DNA of 64,000 bases from Diplocloster agilis (GTDB taxonomy: Bacteria > Bacillota > Clostridia > Lachnospirales > Lachnospiraceae), in contig NZ_JAHQCW010000002.1 of assembly GCF_019042275.1 (NCBI RefSeq), forward strand, positions 30,488-94,487, written 5' to 3'. Numbering within the stretch: position 1 is the first letter of the stretch; every line of letters starts with the position of its first letter. The notes under the pieces are model-generated. The model saw only the letters and a program-made list of their open reading frames with translations. It did no database searches and was not told the DNA's origin. Positions 16,760-26,783 of the stretch are shown here, piece after piece. The translations under genes were made by a program, and so were the position numbers.

Positions 16760-18628
16760 ATGAGAAAACTAGCTTTAAGTGATGAAATACTGATGACGAT
16801 AGAAAAGCCCGCGCGTTACATTGGGAACGAGGTAAACTCAGTAACAAAGGATCCGGATCAGATCGACATCCGTTTCTGCATGTGCTTCCCGGATGTGTAT
16901 GAGATCGGGATGTCCCATCTGGGCATTCAGATTCTATATGATTTATTTAACCGACGCCAGGATACCTGGTGTGAACGCGTATATTCTCCCTGGGTGGATC
17001 TGGACCGGATCATGAGGGAAAAGGAAATTCCACTGTTTGCGTTAGAGTCTCAGGACCCGGTAAAGGACTTTGATTTCCTGGGAATCACCATACAGTACGA
17101 GATGTGCTATACGAATATCCTTCAGATACTGGATCTGAGTAAAATTCCGCTGATCGCCAGGGACCGGACCGATGAAGATCCCATCGTGATCGGCGGCGGC
17201 CCCTGTACGTATAATCCGGAGCCTCTGGCGGATTTCTTCGATCTGTTTTACATCGGAGAAGGGGAGACTGTGTACGACCAGCTGCTTGACACCTACAAGG
17301 AACACCGGAAAAATGGCGGGTCACGGCAGGATTTCCTGCTGCGGGCCGCACAGATACCGGGTATCTACGTACCGATGTTCTATGAAACCACTTATCTTGA
17401 AGACGGCACCGTGGACAAGTTCCGCCCGGTGCGCCCCGATGTACCGGAAGTAATCGAAAAACAGATGGCTCTTAATGTCAACCCGCTTCCTTATCCCATG
17501 AAGCCCATCGTGCCGTTTATTAAGGTAACCCAGGACCGGGTGGTTCTGGAGATCCAAAGAGGCTGTATCCGCGGATGCCGGTTCTGTCAGGCCGGAATGC
17601 TGTATCGGCCGACCCGGGAAAAAGATCTGGAAGTCCTGAAACAGTATGCTTATGAAATGCTGAAAAATACCGGCCATGAGGAGATTTCCTTAAGTTCCTT
17701 AAGCTCCAGTGATTATTCACAGTTAGAGGAGCTGGTTCAGTTTCTGATCGAAGAATTCAAGGGACAGGGGATCAATATATCCCTGCCTTCCCTTCGGATC
17801 GATTCCTTTTCCCTGGATGTCATGAGTAAGGTGCAGGACGTTCGGAAAAGCAGCCTGACCTTCGCGCCGGAGGCCGGTTCCCAGCGTCTGCGCAATGTGA
17901 TCAACAAGGGCCTGACCGAGGAGGATATCTTAAACGGAGCCAGGCTTGCCTTTATCGGCGGCTGGAACCGGGTCAAGCTGTATTTTATGCTGGGCCTTCC
18001 GACGGAGACGGAGGAGGATATCCGGGGTATCGCCCATCTCTCGGAAAAGATCGCGGAGCTTTATTATGAAACGGTCCCGAAAGAAAACCGTTCCGGCAAA
18101 TGCCAGATCGTGGCCAGCACCTCCTTTTTTGTTCCAAAGCCCTTTACTCCGTTCCAGTGGGCCAGAATGTGCACAAAAGAAGAATTCCTGGACAAAGCCA
18201 GAACCGTTAACCTGGAGATCAAAAACCAGCTGAACCGGAAAAGCATCAAATACAACTGGCATGAAGCGGATGTCACCGTGCTGGAAGGTATTTTCGCCAG
18301 AGGGGACCGCAGGATCGGCGCGGCCATTCAGCTGGCTTATGAGCGCGGAGCCCTTTATGACGCCTGGTCCGAATACTTTGACAATGAGCGCTGGATGAAA
18401 GCTTTTGAAGACTGCGGGCTGGATGTGGATTTCTATACGGTCCGGGAACGCGGGGAAGATGAAGTATTCCCGTGGGATTTTATCCGGATCGGCGTAACCA
18501 AACGCCATCTCTTTAAAGAATGGGAGAGGGCGGCGCAGAAAATTGTCACGCCCAACTGCCGGGAAAAATGTTCCGGATGCGGCGCGGCCGTTTATGGAGG
18601 AGGTGTCTGTTTTGAAAATCAGAATTAA
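16760..18628 (+). CDS. TIGR03960 family B12-binding radical SAM protein
   Basis: A 622-residue radical SAM enzyme. The [4Fe-4S] motif is CIRGCRFC at about residue 273, in the context EIQRGCIRGCRFCQAG. The N-terminal part has the B12-binding-like features of this family (CFPDVYEIGMSHLGI). A C-terminal CREKCSGCG cysteine group may bind another cluster or zinc. Function is unproven; the gene is conserved next to DUF2344 and RNase E/G in Clostridia, suggesting RNA or ribosome modification. ATG 16760 follows AAGGAATAAG; the longer in-frame extension has no ribosome site. The next gene overlaps by 17 bases. Confidence 0.88.
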   Translation: MRKLALSDEILMTIEKPARYIGNEVNSVTKDPDQIDIRFCMCFPDVYEIGMSHLGIQILYDLFNRRQDTWCERVYSPWVDLDRIMREKEIPLFALESQDPVKDFDFLGITIQYEMCYTNILQILDLSKIPLIARDRTDEDPIVIGGGPCTYNPEPLADFFDLFYIGEGETVYDQLLDTYKEHRKNGGSRQDFLLRAAQIPGIYVPMFYETTYLEDGTVDKFRPVRPDVPEVIEKQMALNVNPLPYPMKPIVPFIKVTQDRVVLEIQRGCIRGCRFCQAGMLYRPTREKDLEVLKQYAYEMLKNTGHEEISLSSLSSSDYSQLEELVQFLIEEFKGQGINISLPSLRIDSFSLDVMSKVQDVRKSSLTFAPEAGSQRLRNVINKGLTEEDILNGARLAFIGGWNRVKLYFMLGLPTETEEDIRGIAHLSEKIAELYYETVPKENRSGKCQIVASTSFFVPKPFTPFQWARMCTKEEFLDKARTVNLEIKNQLNRKSIKYNWHEADVTVLEGIFARGDRRIGAAIQLAYERGALYDAWSEYFDNERWMKAFEDCGLDVDFYTVRERGEDEVFPWDFIRIGVTKRHLFKEWERAAQKIVTPNCREKCSGCGAAVYGGGVCFENQN

Positions 18629-19310
18629 GTTCGGCAAGTACGGCGCCATGAAATTTATCGGGCACCTGGATATTATGCGGTATTTTCAGAAAGCCATGCG
18701 AAGGGCGGGCATTCCCATCTCATATTCCGGCGGCTACAGCCCTCATATGATTATGTCCTTTGCTTCCCCCCTGGGGGTTGGGCTTACCAGCGACGGGGAA
18801 TACATGGATATCGAAGCAGAAGAGTGCCTTCCAAGTGAAGAGGCCGTCCGGCGGTTAAATGACGTTATGGTGGAAGGAATGAAAGTGTTCCGTTACCGGC
18901 TTCTGCCCGATGACGCGGGCAACGCCATGTCGTTAGTAGCCGCAGCGGACTATCTTGTCTGTTTTCGGGAGGGCTGCGCCCCGGCTCTTGCGTGGCAGGA
19001 TCAGCTGCAGGATTTCTTTTCTCAGGATGAAATCCCCATTCTGAAAAAAACAAAGAAAAGCGAGAAAGTAGTTGACATAAAGCCACTGATTTATTCTCTG
19101 GAATTATGTGAAGGTGACATAATATCTATGCGGTTATCCGCCGGAAGCGCGGACAATCTAAAACCTGAATTAGTGATGGAAGCTTTTGCCGCCTTTTCCG
19201 GTTTTGAATTGCCGCAGTTTGGCATACAGATCCATAGAAAAGAGCTCTATGCCAGAAGTGAAGACACTCTGCTCCCCTTGGAAGCGTTAGGTGAAGACAT
19301 TGGAGAATAA
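18612..19310 (+). CDS. DUF2344/TIGR03936 family protein
   Basis: A 232-residue protein partnered with the preceding radical SAM enzyme; in some bacteria the two are fused. Typical sequence is IRIKFGKYGAMKFIGHLDIMR and ISYSGGYSPHMIMSFASPLGVG. The start is taken as the TTG at 18612, about 7 bases after GGAGGAGGT; the GTG at 18603 overlaps that site. It overlaps the radical SAM gene by 17 bases and the rng gene by 20, so the three are tightly coupled. The molecular role is unknown, presumably a substrate-presenting or RNA-binding subunit. Confidence 0.85.
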   Translation: MKIRIKFGKYGAMKFIGHLDIMRYFQKAMRRAGIPISYSGGYSPHMIMSFASPLGVGLTSDGEYMDIEAEECLPSEEAVRRLNDVMVEGMKVFRYRLLPDDAGNAMSLVAAADYLVCFREGCAPALAWQDQLQDFFSQDEIPILKKTKKSEKVVDIKPLIYSLELCEGDIISMRLSAGSADNLKPELVMEAFAAFSGFELPQFGIQIHRKELYARSEDTLLPLEALGEDIGE

Positions 19311-20526
19311 GTTAATTATTACAAAAATGCTGCTGCGGGAAAAACCGCGCATTATCACCGCATTATACGAAAATGGTACTTTGATGGAATTAACGTGTGA
19401 AGAGGAAACGGCAGGGCAGTTACTGGGTAATATCTATATCGGGCGTGTCAGGAATATCGTTGACAACATCCAGGCCGCCTTTGTGGAAATTAGCAATCAG
19501 GTCATCTGTTATCTGGCGTTTCAGGACCTGAAAAATCCGATCTTTACTTCCGCGAAAACCGGGAACACGTTAAAGGTTGGCGATGAGCTGCTGGTTCAGG
19601 TCAGCAAGGAAGCCGTGAAAACAAAGGCCCCTGTGGTTACCACCAACCTGAACTTTACCGGAAAATACGCGGTATTAACCACGGGCAGCCAGCGCATCGG
19701 TGTATCCGCCAAGATCCCGGAAGACAGAAAATCGGAATTAAAAGCGCTGGTCCAACCTTTTGCCGACGGAGACTACGGCTTTGTGGTACGGACCAATGCC
19801 AAAGCCGCCTCCGAAGAAGAACTGCTCCAGGAGATCCGTCAGCTTATCCTGCAATACCAGGAACTTTGTAAAATCGCGGCCCACCGTCCGTGTTTTTCCC
19901 TGCTTCACAAGGCATTGGAAGGGCATATGACTCATTTAAGAGATACGTATATGGATTCTCTGGATGAGATCCTGACCGATGATCCCCGGTTATATGAAGA
20001 AATGCTGTCATACCTGTCGTGTAAACAGCCGGAAGATCAGAAAAAGCTGAAGCTATACCGCGATCCCTTCCCCTTAATAAAGCTATACAATCTGGAAGCC
20101 GCTCTGCAGGAGGCGTTAAGAGAGCGGGTATGGTTAAAGTCCGGCGCTTACCTGGTGATTCAGCAGACGGAAGCGCTGGTCGTTATTGATGTAAACACCG
20201 GTAAATTTTCAGGCCACAAGCAGATGCAGGACACATTTTTTAAGATCAATCTGGAGGCCGCAAAAGAAATTGCCCGGCAAATAAGGCTGCGCAATCTGTC
20301 CGGCATCATCATCGTAGATTTTATCGATATGGAGCGGAGGGAAGACCGCCAGATGCTGATGGACGCTTTTGAGCATTCCCTGAAGCAGGACCCTGTGAAA
20401 ACCTCGCTGGTAGGGATCAGCAAACTGAATCTGGTGGAATTAACCAGGAAAAAGATCCGTAAGCCGCTGCATGAGCAACTGACGCAGGCCTGTCCGGTCT
20501 GCCATGGGAGCGGGTATCTCTATTAA
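19291..20526 (+). CDS. rng: Ribonuclease E/G family endoribonuclease
   Basis: A single-strand-specific endoribonuclease for rRNA processing and mRNA decay. Its 411 residues correspond to the catalytic half, as in RNase G. An S1-like RNA-binding domain spans about 38-115 (LGNIYIGRVRNIVDNIQAAFVEI). The DNase-I-like catalytic part has the two metal-binding aspartates in VIDVNTGK and IVDFIDM. The C-terminal CPVCHGSG gives the zinc-link CxxC. The GTG start at 19291 is uncertain because no strong ribosome site precedes it and translation may depend on coupling with the upstream gene. It normally lies directly before rplU in related genomes, but here a three-gene cassette intervenes. Confidence 0.9.
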   Translation: MKTLENKLIITKMLLREKPRIITALYENGTLMELTCEEETAGQLLGNIYIGRVRNIVDNIQAAFVEISNQVICYLAFQDLKNPIFTSAKTGNTLKVGDELLVQVSKEAVKTKAPVVTTNLNFTGKYAVLTTGSQRIGVSAKIPEDRKSELKALVQPFADGDYGFVVRTNAKAASEEELLQEIRQLILQYQELCKIAAHRPCFSLLHKALEGHMTHLRDTYMDSLDEILTDDPRLYEEMLSYLSCKQPEDQKKLKLYRDPFPLIKLYNLEAALQEALRERVWLKSGAYLVIQQTEALVVIDVNTGKFSGHKQMQDTFFKINLEAAKEIARQIRLRNLSGIIIVDFIDMERREDRQMLMDAFEHSLKQDPVKTSLVGISKLNLVELTRKKIRKPLHEQLTQACPVCHGSGYLY

Positions 20527-20700
20527 TACTGATTTCTATTAATAGCGCTTCTATATAATAGTGATCTTTATTATATGGTTTTGATTGCCGTTACCGCCGG
20601 ACGATGGTAAGATAGAGATAGGTATAGCCTGTGGCTATGGCTGATTGTGAAGTGCTTAGGATTGTAAACGGGCGGGTTATAGGAATATGGGGTGAAAGAG

Positions 20701-21678
20701 ATGCGGATCGAGCAGTTGCGTTATATTCTAACGGTGTACGAGGAAAAATCCATTTCCAGGGCGGCTAAGAAATTATTTATGTCGCAGCCTTCTCTTAGCA
20801 ACGCGATATCCAGTCTGGAGAAGGAATTGGGCGCTTCTTTGTTTGAACGCGGCAGGGATGGTGTGACGGCCACGGAATTCGGAATGCAGATCATCCAGAA
20901 AGCCCGGAAGGTGCTGGGGGAAGTGGATGATATTATGGCGATCTCTTATAATGAGGTGGCGAATCAGGTGGCTACCCTGCAGGTGCTGTGCGTCCCTTTG
21001 TTCTGTAACTGGCTGATTATCGAGACCATGTTCGAGATGAAGAAACGTTTCCCGAAAATAGATCTGGTAGTGGTGGAGCAAAAGAACATCGACATGATCA
21101 ACGGTCTGGCGGATACGTCCGCTTTTGTCGGGATTCTGGGGATCGGCGCAAAGTACAGGGAAACGTACGAGCAGCATATGAAAGATGCGGATCTTCATTT
21201 TAGCCCCTTATTTGCCAACGGCATCTGCGCTTTTGTCAATAAGAATCACGCGCTGGCGGACAAAGAATATATCACGTTGAAGGATCTGGAGAAGGAGACG
21301 ATCATAACCTATGACGATTTCCGTTACAATACGGTCCTGAACGGAAATTCCTTTGCCAACATCAGTCATCCGGACGGCAGCCAGTCCATATACCTGTTGA
21401 ATGACAGTGAAAATATCAAGAACCTGGTGGCCAGCAACCACGGGATCGCGGTTCTGCCCAATTCCTTTGCCATCAATAATGTTTTTGTCCAGATGGGCCT
21501 TGTAAAGGTACGTCAAATCGCCGATCTGAACGAGTCCCTCATCGTCGGTGTAATCAGCAGAAAGGGCAGGGAATATTCCATACCGGAATGCGGTTTTCTC
21601 GACTGCATGAAAAAAATCGCCAGGAAGTACAAACATACCAATCTATATCAATTTGTGCCTGTGCCGGAAGCCAGATAG
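20701..21678 (+). CDS. LysR family transcriptional regulator
   Basis: A 325-residue regulator with an N-terminal winged helix (MRIEQLRYILTVYEEKSISRAAKKLFMSQ, given here only as residues 1-29 in part) and a periplasmic-binding-protein-like effector domain at about 90-300. ATG 20701 follows GGGGTGAAAGAG. It is oriented the same way as the acyl-CoA dehydrogenase and hydratase genes rather than divergent. It most likely controls them in response to an acyl-CoA or an aromatic or fatty acid, which is inference from neighbourhood. The 174-base gap before it holds only an ATAGCC/GGCTAT hairpin near 20622-20636. Confidence 0.87.
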   Translation: MRIEQLRYILTVYEEKSISRAAKKLFMSQPSLSNAISSLEKELGASLFERGRDGVTATEFGMQIIQKARKVLGEVDDIMAISYNEVANQVATLQVLCVPLFCNWLIIETMFEMKKRFPKIDLVVVEQKNIDMINGLADTSAFVGILGIGAKYRETYEQHMKDADLHFSPLFANGICAFVNKNHALADKEYITLKDLEKETIITYDDFRYNTVLNGNSFANISHPDGSQSIYLLNDSENIKNLVASNHGIAVLPNSFAINNVFVQMGLVKVRQIADLNESLIVGVISRKGREYSIPECGFLDCMKKIARKYKHTNLYQFVPVPEAR

Positions 21679-21825
21679 GGTATATCTTTCGCCTATGGCA
21701 CATACAAGTTTCGAGTATTATACACCTTCTTCTTTTCGCTATATAATTGTTTTGACAGGATTTTCACATATTTCATGTGTAAAACAGGCAAAACGAATAA
21801 GCGAAAAGAAGGAGGTTTTTATGTT

Positions 21826-22941
21826 ATGGGGCGTGTATTAACAGATGAACAGCAATTAATTATGCAGACCGTGCGCCAGTTTGCGGTGGAAGAGATCCGT
21901 CCCCGCGCGATGGAAGTGGATCTGGCCAATACCTTTCCCTTTGACCTGAACAAGCGCTGCGGTGAGTTAGGTTTTATCGGCGCAGATGTCCCGGAAGAAT
22001 TCGGGGGAGCGGGATTGGACATCAATTCCTCGCTGCTGATTCTGGAGGAAATCTCCAAGGAGTGCCCTGCCTTAGGATGCAGTATGATGGTCAGCATGAC
22101 CCTTCCCCTGTTCCTTTGCTGCAGCGCAAATCCGGAGCATAAGCAATATATCAAACCATTAATCAGCGGAGAAAAAGTAGGGGCCATCGCCCAGACCGAT
22201 CCGGCCGGTGTGCTGAATATGGCAGAGTGGCCTATTTTAGCGGTCCGGGAAGGCGACGAGTTCGTTCTGAACGGAACCAAATTATTCGTAACGAATTCCC
22301 ACGCGGCGGATTACTATATGGTATCCGGCCTGTGTGAAGGAAAGCCCTGCGACTTTTTTGTAAAGAAAGATTCCCCCGGCTTTGGCAGCGGACATATTGA
22401 GCGCAAAATGGGGATGAACGGAGCCAGCAACGGAACGATCACTTTACATAATGTACGCATCCCCGTGTCCGACCAGCTGATCGTTTCCAGTTATCTGCCG
22501 AACTTAGCCGCCGGTTATCTGCATATGTCGGCCGTAGCCCTTGGAACGATGGAAGGCGCGTATGAAAAAACCCGGGAATATCTGAATGTCCGTACCAACA
22601 AGATGCGGCCGATCATCGAGATGCAGGTGGCCGCTCATAAGCTGGCCAGAATCAAGACCAAGATCGAAGTATGCCGTTCCTTCATCAATGACGTTTCCAC
22701 CCTGATCGAGGCAAACCGACCGGACAATACGCTGATCCGCATGGTAAAGGCCTTTGTAACGGAAACCGCAGTGGACTGTACCAGAGAATGCGTCCAGCTG
22801 TACGGCGGCCTCGGCTACTGTGAAGACACCGGCATCGCCCACTATATGAGAGACGCCATGGGCACTACCGTCGGTGATCTGACCTCCGATATTCAATACG
22901 ATCTGATCGCCAAAAAGCTGGCGAAACAGGATAAAAGATAG
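21826..22941 (+). CDS. Acyl-CoA dehydrogenase family protein
   Basis: A 371-residue FAD enzyme that would oxidise acyl-CoA to enoyl-CoA or run in reverse. Typical stretches are GADVPEEFGGAGLD, AIAQTDPAG, FVTNSHAADYY and QLYGGLGYCEDTGIAHYMRDA. By alignment to medium-chain enzymes the catalytic base (Glu376 there, in a YEGT motif) falls on Asp351 here (VGDLTS), a notable change. ATG 21826 is chosen with AAGGAGG upstream; the ATG at 21821 is out of frame. The hydratase gene follows after 20 bases. No electron-transfer flavoprotein or CoA ligase is nearby, so the substrate remains unknown. Confidence 0.87.
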   Translation: MGRVLTDEQQLIMQTVRQFAVEEIRPRAMEVDLANTFPFDLNKRCGELGFIGADVPEEFGGAGLDINSSLLILEEISKECPALGCSMMVSMTLPLFLCCSANPEHKQYIKPLISGEKVGAIAQTDPAGVLNMAEWPILAVREGDEFVLNGTKLFVTNSHAADYYMVSGLCEGKPCDFFVKKDSPGFGSGHIERKMGMNGASNGTITLHNVRIPVSDQLIVSSYLPNLAAGYLHMSAVALGTMEGAYEKTREYLNVRTNKMRPIIEMQVAAHKLARIKTKIEVCRSFINDVSTLIEANRPDNTLIRMVKAFVTETAVDCTRECVQLYGGLGYCEDTGIAHYMRDAMGTTVGDLTSDIQYDLIAKKLAKQDKR

Positions 22942-22961
22942 TAGAAAGGGGTTATAAAAGA

Positions 22962-23729
22962 ATGTCATACGAAACATTAATCTATGAGAAACAGGATAAG
23001 ATCGCAGTCATCACTTTAAACCGCCCGGAATGTCTGAATGCATTTAACAATATATCCTTCCAGGAAATCAAGGCTGCCGTCATCGAGGCCGGAGAGGACC
23101 CCTCCATCCGTGTAATCGTTCTCAAAGGAAGCGAGCGGGCATTTTCGGCCGGTGACGATATCAAATACATGACCAGCGGCGCGGTCACCGACGGGGACGT
23201 CTGGACCGCGCTGATGCAGGAATGTGTCGGAGAGATCTCCCGGTGCAAAAAACCGGTCATCGCCGCGGTTTCCGGAGTAGCCATGGGGGGAGGCTTTGAA
23301 CTGGCCCTCATGTGCGACATGATCTATGTGGCAGAGGGCACAAAGCTTGCGCTCCCCGAGATCAAGATCGGAGCGATTCCCATCTGCGGCGGGATCTCCA
23401 AAGTAGCCAAGTGCGCCGGTGCCAAATGGGCCAAATATCTGGCCATGACCGGCGATCCCATCACACCGGAGCTAGCCTTCCAGCTGGGGCTGATCCAGAA
23501 AGTAGTACCCGCAGACAAACTTCTGGAAGAAATCCTGATACTGGCCGGAAAGCTGGCCATGATGCCGGTGGAAATGCTGGCCGTTGTAAAGAGAGTGGCC
23601 GACATCTCGGAGGACATGACCAACGAAAGAGGCCTGATCGCCGAGCGAGACTACATGAACTACATCTCAAAGATCGGAGTCGGAGCCGAGGCGGCCAAAG
23701 CCTGGATGGCTGCAAAGAGCAAAAAATAA
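22962..23729 (+). CDS. Enoyl-CoA hydratase/isomerase (crotonase) family protein
   Basis: A 255-residue crotonase that would hydrate an enoyl-CoA. The oxyanion-hole region is AFSAGDDIKYM (60-70) and GGGFELAL. Both catalytic glutamates of classical hydratases are kept: Glu113 (FEL) and Glu133 (LPE). The ATG follows AGAAAGGGG. It forms a two-step beta-oxidation-like module with the upstream dehydrogenase and ends in an 18-bp terminator that separates the cassette from the ribosomal-protein genes. Confidence 0.9.
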   Translation: MSYETLIYEKQDKIAVITLNRPECLNAFNNISFQEIKAAVIEAGEDPSIRVIVLKGSERAFSAGDDIKYMTSGAVTDGDVWTALMQECVGEISRCKKPVIAAVSGVAMGGGFELALMCDMIYVAEGTKLALPEIKIGAIPICGGISKVAKCAGAKWAKYLAMTGDPITPELAFQLGLIQKVVPADKLLEEILILAGKLAMMPVEMLAVVKRVADISEDMTNERGLIAERDYMNYISKIGVGAEAAKAWMAAKSKK

Positions 23730-23740
23730 ACGACAGAGAT

Positions 23741-23805
23741 AAAAAGGCCGGTTGGTAACCGAATGTCATTTAGATCATGATATTGGATTACCAACCGGCC
23801 TTTTT
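23741..23805 (+). terminator. Terminator of the acyl-CoA cassette
   Basis: Arms at 23741-23758 and 23788-23805 pair perfectly over 18 bp (AAAAAGGCCGG...CCGGCCTTTTT) with a 29-base loop. The A and T ends let it work on either strand. Confidence 0.88.
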
Positions 23806-23916
23806 CCGTATAACCGTTGTCATTTCAAATAGTTCATGGTAAAATAAAAGCCTATGGAACGCAGGCAGGTGCTTTTTGCGTTAGCACCCGAAAAAGCGGA
23901 AAAGCGGGAAAACACC

Positions 23917-23945
23917 TTGACAGTGATACCAAATCATGGTAGACT
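23917..23945 (+). promoter_or_regulatory. Promoter of rplU-prp-rpmA
   Basis: TTGACA (23917-23922), a 17-base spacer, and TAGACT (23940-23945). It lies about 100 bases before rplU, leaving room for an autoregulatory leader. Confidence 0.7.
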
Positions 23946-24040
23946 ATACCAGTGTGCCGCGCAACGAGGTTATAAGTGATGGTATTTTTTAAATAAAATC
24001 TCATCCACCACAGTTGGCGAGTAATGGATATAGGAGGTGC
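23946..24040 (+). ncRNA. Putative L21 leader (ribosomal-protein autoregulatory RNA)
   Basis: ATACCA (23946-23951) pairs with TGGTAT (23980-23985), followed by a T-run to 23990. The loop contains GCCGCGCAACGAGG. A second stem (ATCCA 24003-24007 with TGGAT 24024-24028) precedes the AGGAGG site. Position and general form fit the Firmicutes L21 leader family, which acts by binding L21; I did not verify the match against the family model. Confidence 0.6.
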
Positions 24041-24044
24041 CAAT

Positions 24045-24353
24045 ATGTACGCGATTATTGCAACAGGCGGTAAACAGTACAAAGTAGCAGAAGGCGATGT
24101 TATCCGTGTAGAAAAACTCGGTGTTGAAGCTGGTTCTACTTATACGTTTGACCAGGTTCTCGCAGTCAGCAATGACGGTTTGAAGGTCGGAAATCCCACT
24201 GTAGACGGTGCAACTGTAAATGCTACCGTTGTAGGCGATGGCAAAGCAAAAAAAGTTATCGTTTACAAGTACAAGAGAAAATCCGGTTATCATAAGAAAA
24301 ACGGTCACAGACAGCAGTATACCGAGCTTAAGATCGATAAGATCAATGCTTAA
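24045..24353 (+). CDS. rplU: 50S ribosomal protein L21
   Basis: A 102-residue large-subunit protein; [14 protein letters not shown] and the C-terminal [15 protein letters not shown] are diagnostic. ATG 24045 has TAGGAGGTG upstream, so the longer in-frame ATG at 24024 is rejected. First gene of the rplU-prp-rpmA unit. Confidence 0.97.
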   Translation: MYAIIATGGKQYKVAEGDVIRVEKLGVEAGSTYTFDQVLAVSNDGLKVGNPTVDGATVNATVVGDGKAKKVIVYKYKRKSGYHKKNGHRQQYTELKIDKINA

Positions 24354-24355
24354 TC

Positions 24356-24688
24356 ATGATTCGAATAACGATTTATAAAGACAAAAATAAGGATTATGTT
24401 GGTCTGAAAGCGCTGGGACATGCCGGTGCGGCCCGTTACGGAAGTGATGTGGTCTGTGCTGCGGTATCCGTGCTGATAACGAATACATTCAATGCGATTG
24501 AATCTTTGACAGAAGAGACATTGAAATGTAAAACCGATGAATCCAGAGGTTTGATGGCCGTAAAATTCAATAAGACGCCGGGCAGTCAGGCAGCTCTGCT
24601 GATGGATGCTCTGGTATTGGGTTTGAAAGCGGTTGAGGCTCAACATTATAACCGAGGTTATATCCGATTGAATTTCAAGGAGGTGTAA
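24356..24688 (+). CDS. prp: Ribosomal-processing cysteine protease Prp
   Basis: A 110-residue protease that removes the N-terminal extension of ribosomal protein L27 in Firmicutes. The catalytic His is in LGHAG and the catalytic Cys in [10 protein letters not shown]. It starts 2 bases after the rplU stop without a strong ribosome site of its own, consistent with translational coupling. It sits between L21 and its substrate L27, the standard arrangement. Confidence 0.94.
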   Translation: MIRITIYKDKNKDYVGLKALGHAGAARYGSDVVCAAVSVLITNTFNAIESLTEETLKCKTDESRGLMAVKFNKTPGSQAALLMDALVLGLKAVEAQHYNRGYIRLNFKEV

Positions 24689-24692
24689 TACC

Positions 24693-24977
24693 ATGATTCA
24701 GATGAACCTTCAATTCTTTGCTCATAAAAAAGGGGTAGGTTCCACAAAGAACGGCCGTGATTCCGAGTCCAAGAGACTTGGCGCCAAAAGAGCCGACGGA
24801 CAGTTTGTAAAAGCCGGAAACATTCTTTACAGACAGCGTGGAACAAAGATTCACCCTGGTGTAAACGTTGGACGTGGAGGCGACGATACCTTGTTTGCAA
24901 CATCAGACGGTATCGTTCGATTTGAAAGAAAAGGAAGAGACAAGAAACAAGTTTCTGTCGTTCCGGTATCTAAATAA
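24693..24977 (+). CDS. rpmA: 50S ribosomal protein L27 with Prp-cleavable N-terminus
   Basis: A 94-residue large-subunit protein located near the peptidyl-transferase centre. The N-terminus [14 protein letters not shown] carries the Firmicutes extension that Prp cuts after the two phenylalanines, exposing AHKKG. The ATG at 24693 follows AAGGAGGTG and is required for the extension. The rest ([17 protein letters not shown]) is typical. A terminator follows. Confidence 0.97.
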   Translation: MIQMNLQFFAHKKGVGSTKNGRDSESKRLGAKRADGQFVKAGNILYRQRGTKIHPGVNVGRGGDDTLFATSDGIVRFERKGRDKKQVSVVPVSK

Positions 24978-24985
24978 TTGACCAT

Positions 24986-25018
24986 AAGACCTCAAATCAG
25001 CGATTTGAGGTCTTTTTT
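24986..25018 (+). terminator. Terminator of rplU-prp-rpmA
   Basis: AAGACCTCAAATC (24986-24998) pairs with GATTTGAGGTCTT (25002-25014) with a 3-base loop and six T. Confidence 0.95.
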
Positions 25019-25127
25019 CTTATTCCATAGGATACGGTTTCGCTTGAGAAACTTTAGTTGAAATTTAAATCAAAAAATGCCAAAATATAAAAATAGGGTA
25101 TAATAAACAATATCAGAAACGAGGTGA

Positions 25128-26429
<1,302 letters not shown>

Positions 26430-26438
26430 GAGGAACTT

Positions 26439-26729
26439 ATGACCAGCAAACAAAGAGCATATCTTATGAGCCTGGCTCAGAAAATAGATCCGGTCTTTCA
26501 GGTCGGTAAAAACAGTCTGACGCCGGAAAGCACAAAAGCGATTCAGGAAGCCCTGGATGCCCGGGAACTGATTAAGATCAGCGTACTGAAGAACTGTTTC
26601 GACGACCCAAGAGAACTGGCTGCCATGATAGCGGAGCGTACCCGTTCCCAGGTAGTACAGGTGATCGGGAAAAAGATCGTGTTATATAAAGAGGGAAAAG
26701 ACGAAAAGAAAAAAATCGCGCTGCCCTGA
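26439..26729 (+). CDS. yhbY: YhbY/CRM-domain RNA-binding protein
   Basis: A 96-residue single CRM (CRS1-YhbY) domain protein that binds pre-50S ribosomal particles. The GKN loop is in VFQVGKNSL; the pattern LKNCFDDPRELAAMIAERT and VVQVIGKKIVLYK completes the domain. The ATG follows TAGGAGGAACTT. It is co-transcribed with obg. Confidence 0.93.
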   Translation: MTSKQRAYLMSLAQKIDPVFQVGKNSLTPESTKAIQEALDARELIKISVLKNCFDDPRELAAMIAERTRSQVVQVIGKKIVLYKEGKDEKKKIALP

Positions 26730-26783
26730 CTGCCGATCGCAACCCATGTGCACGAAGCATTCATGCAAGAGGATTAGACAGTT

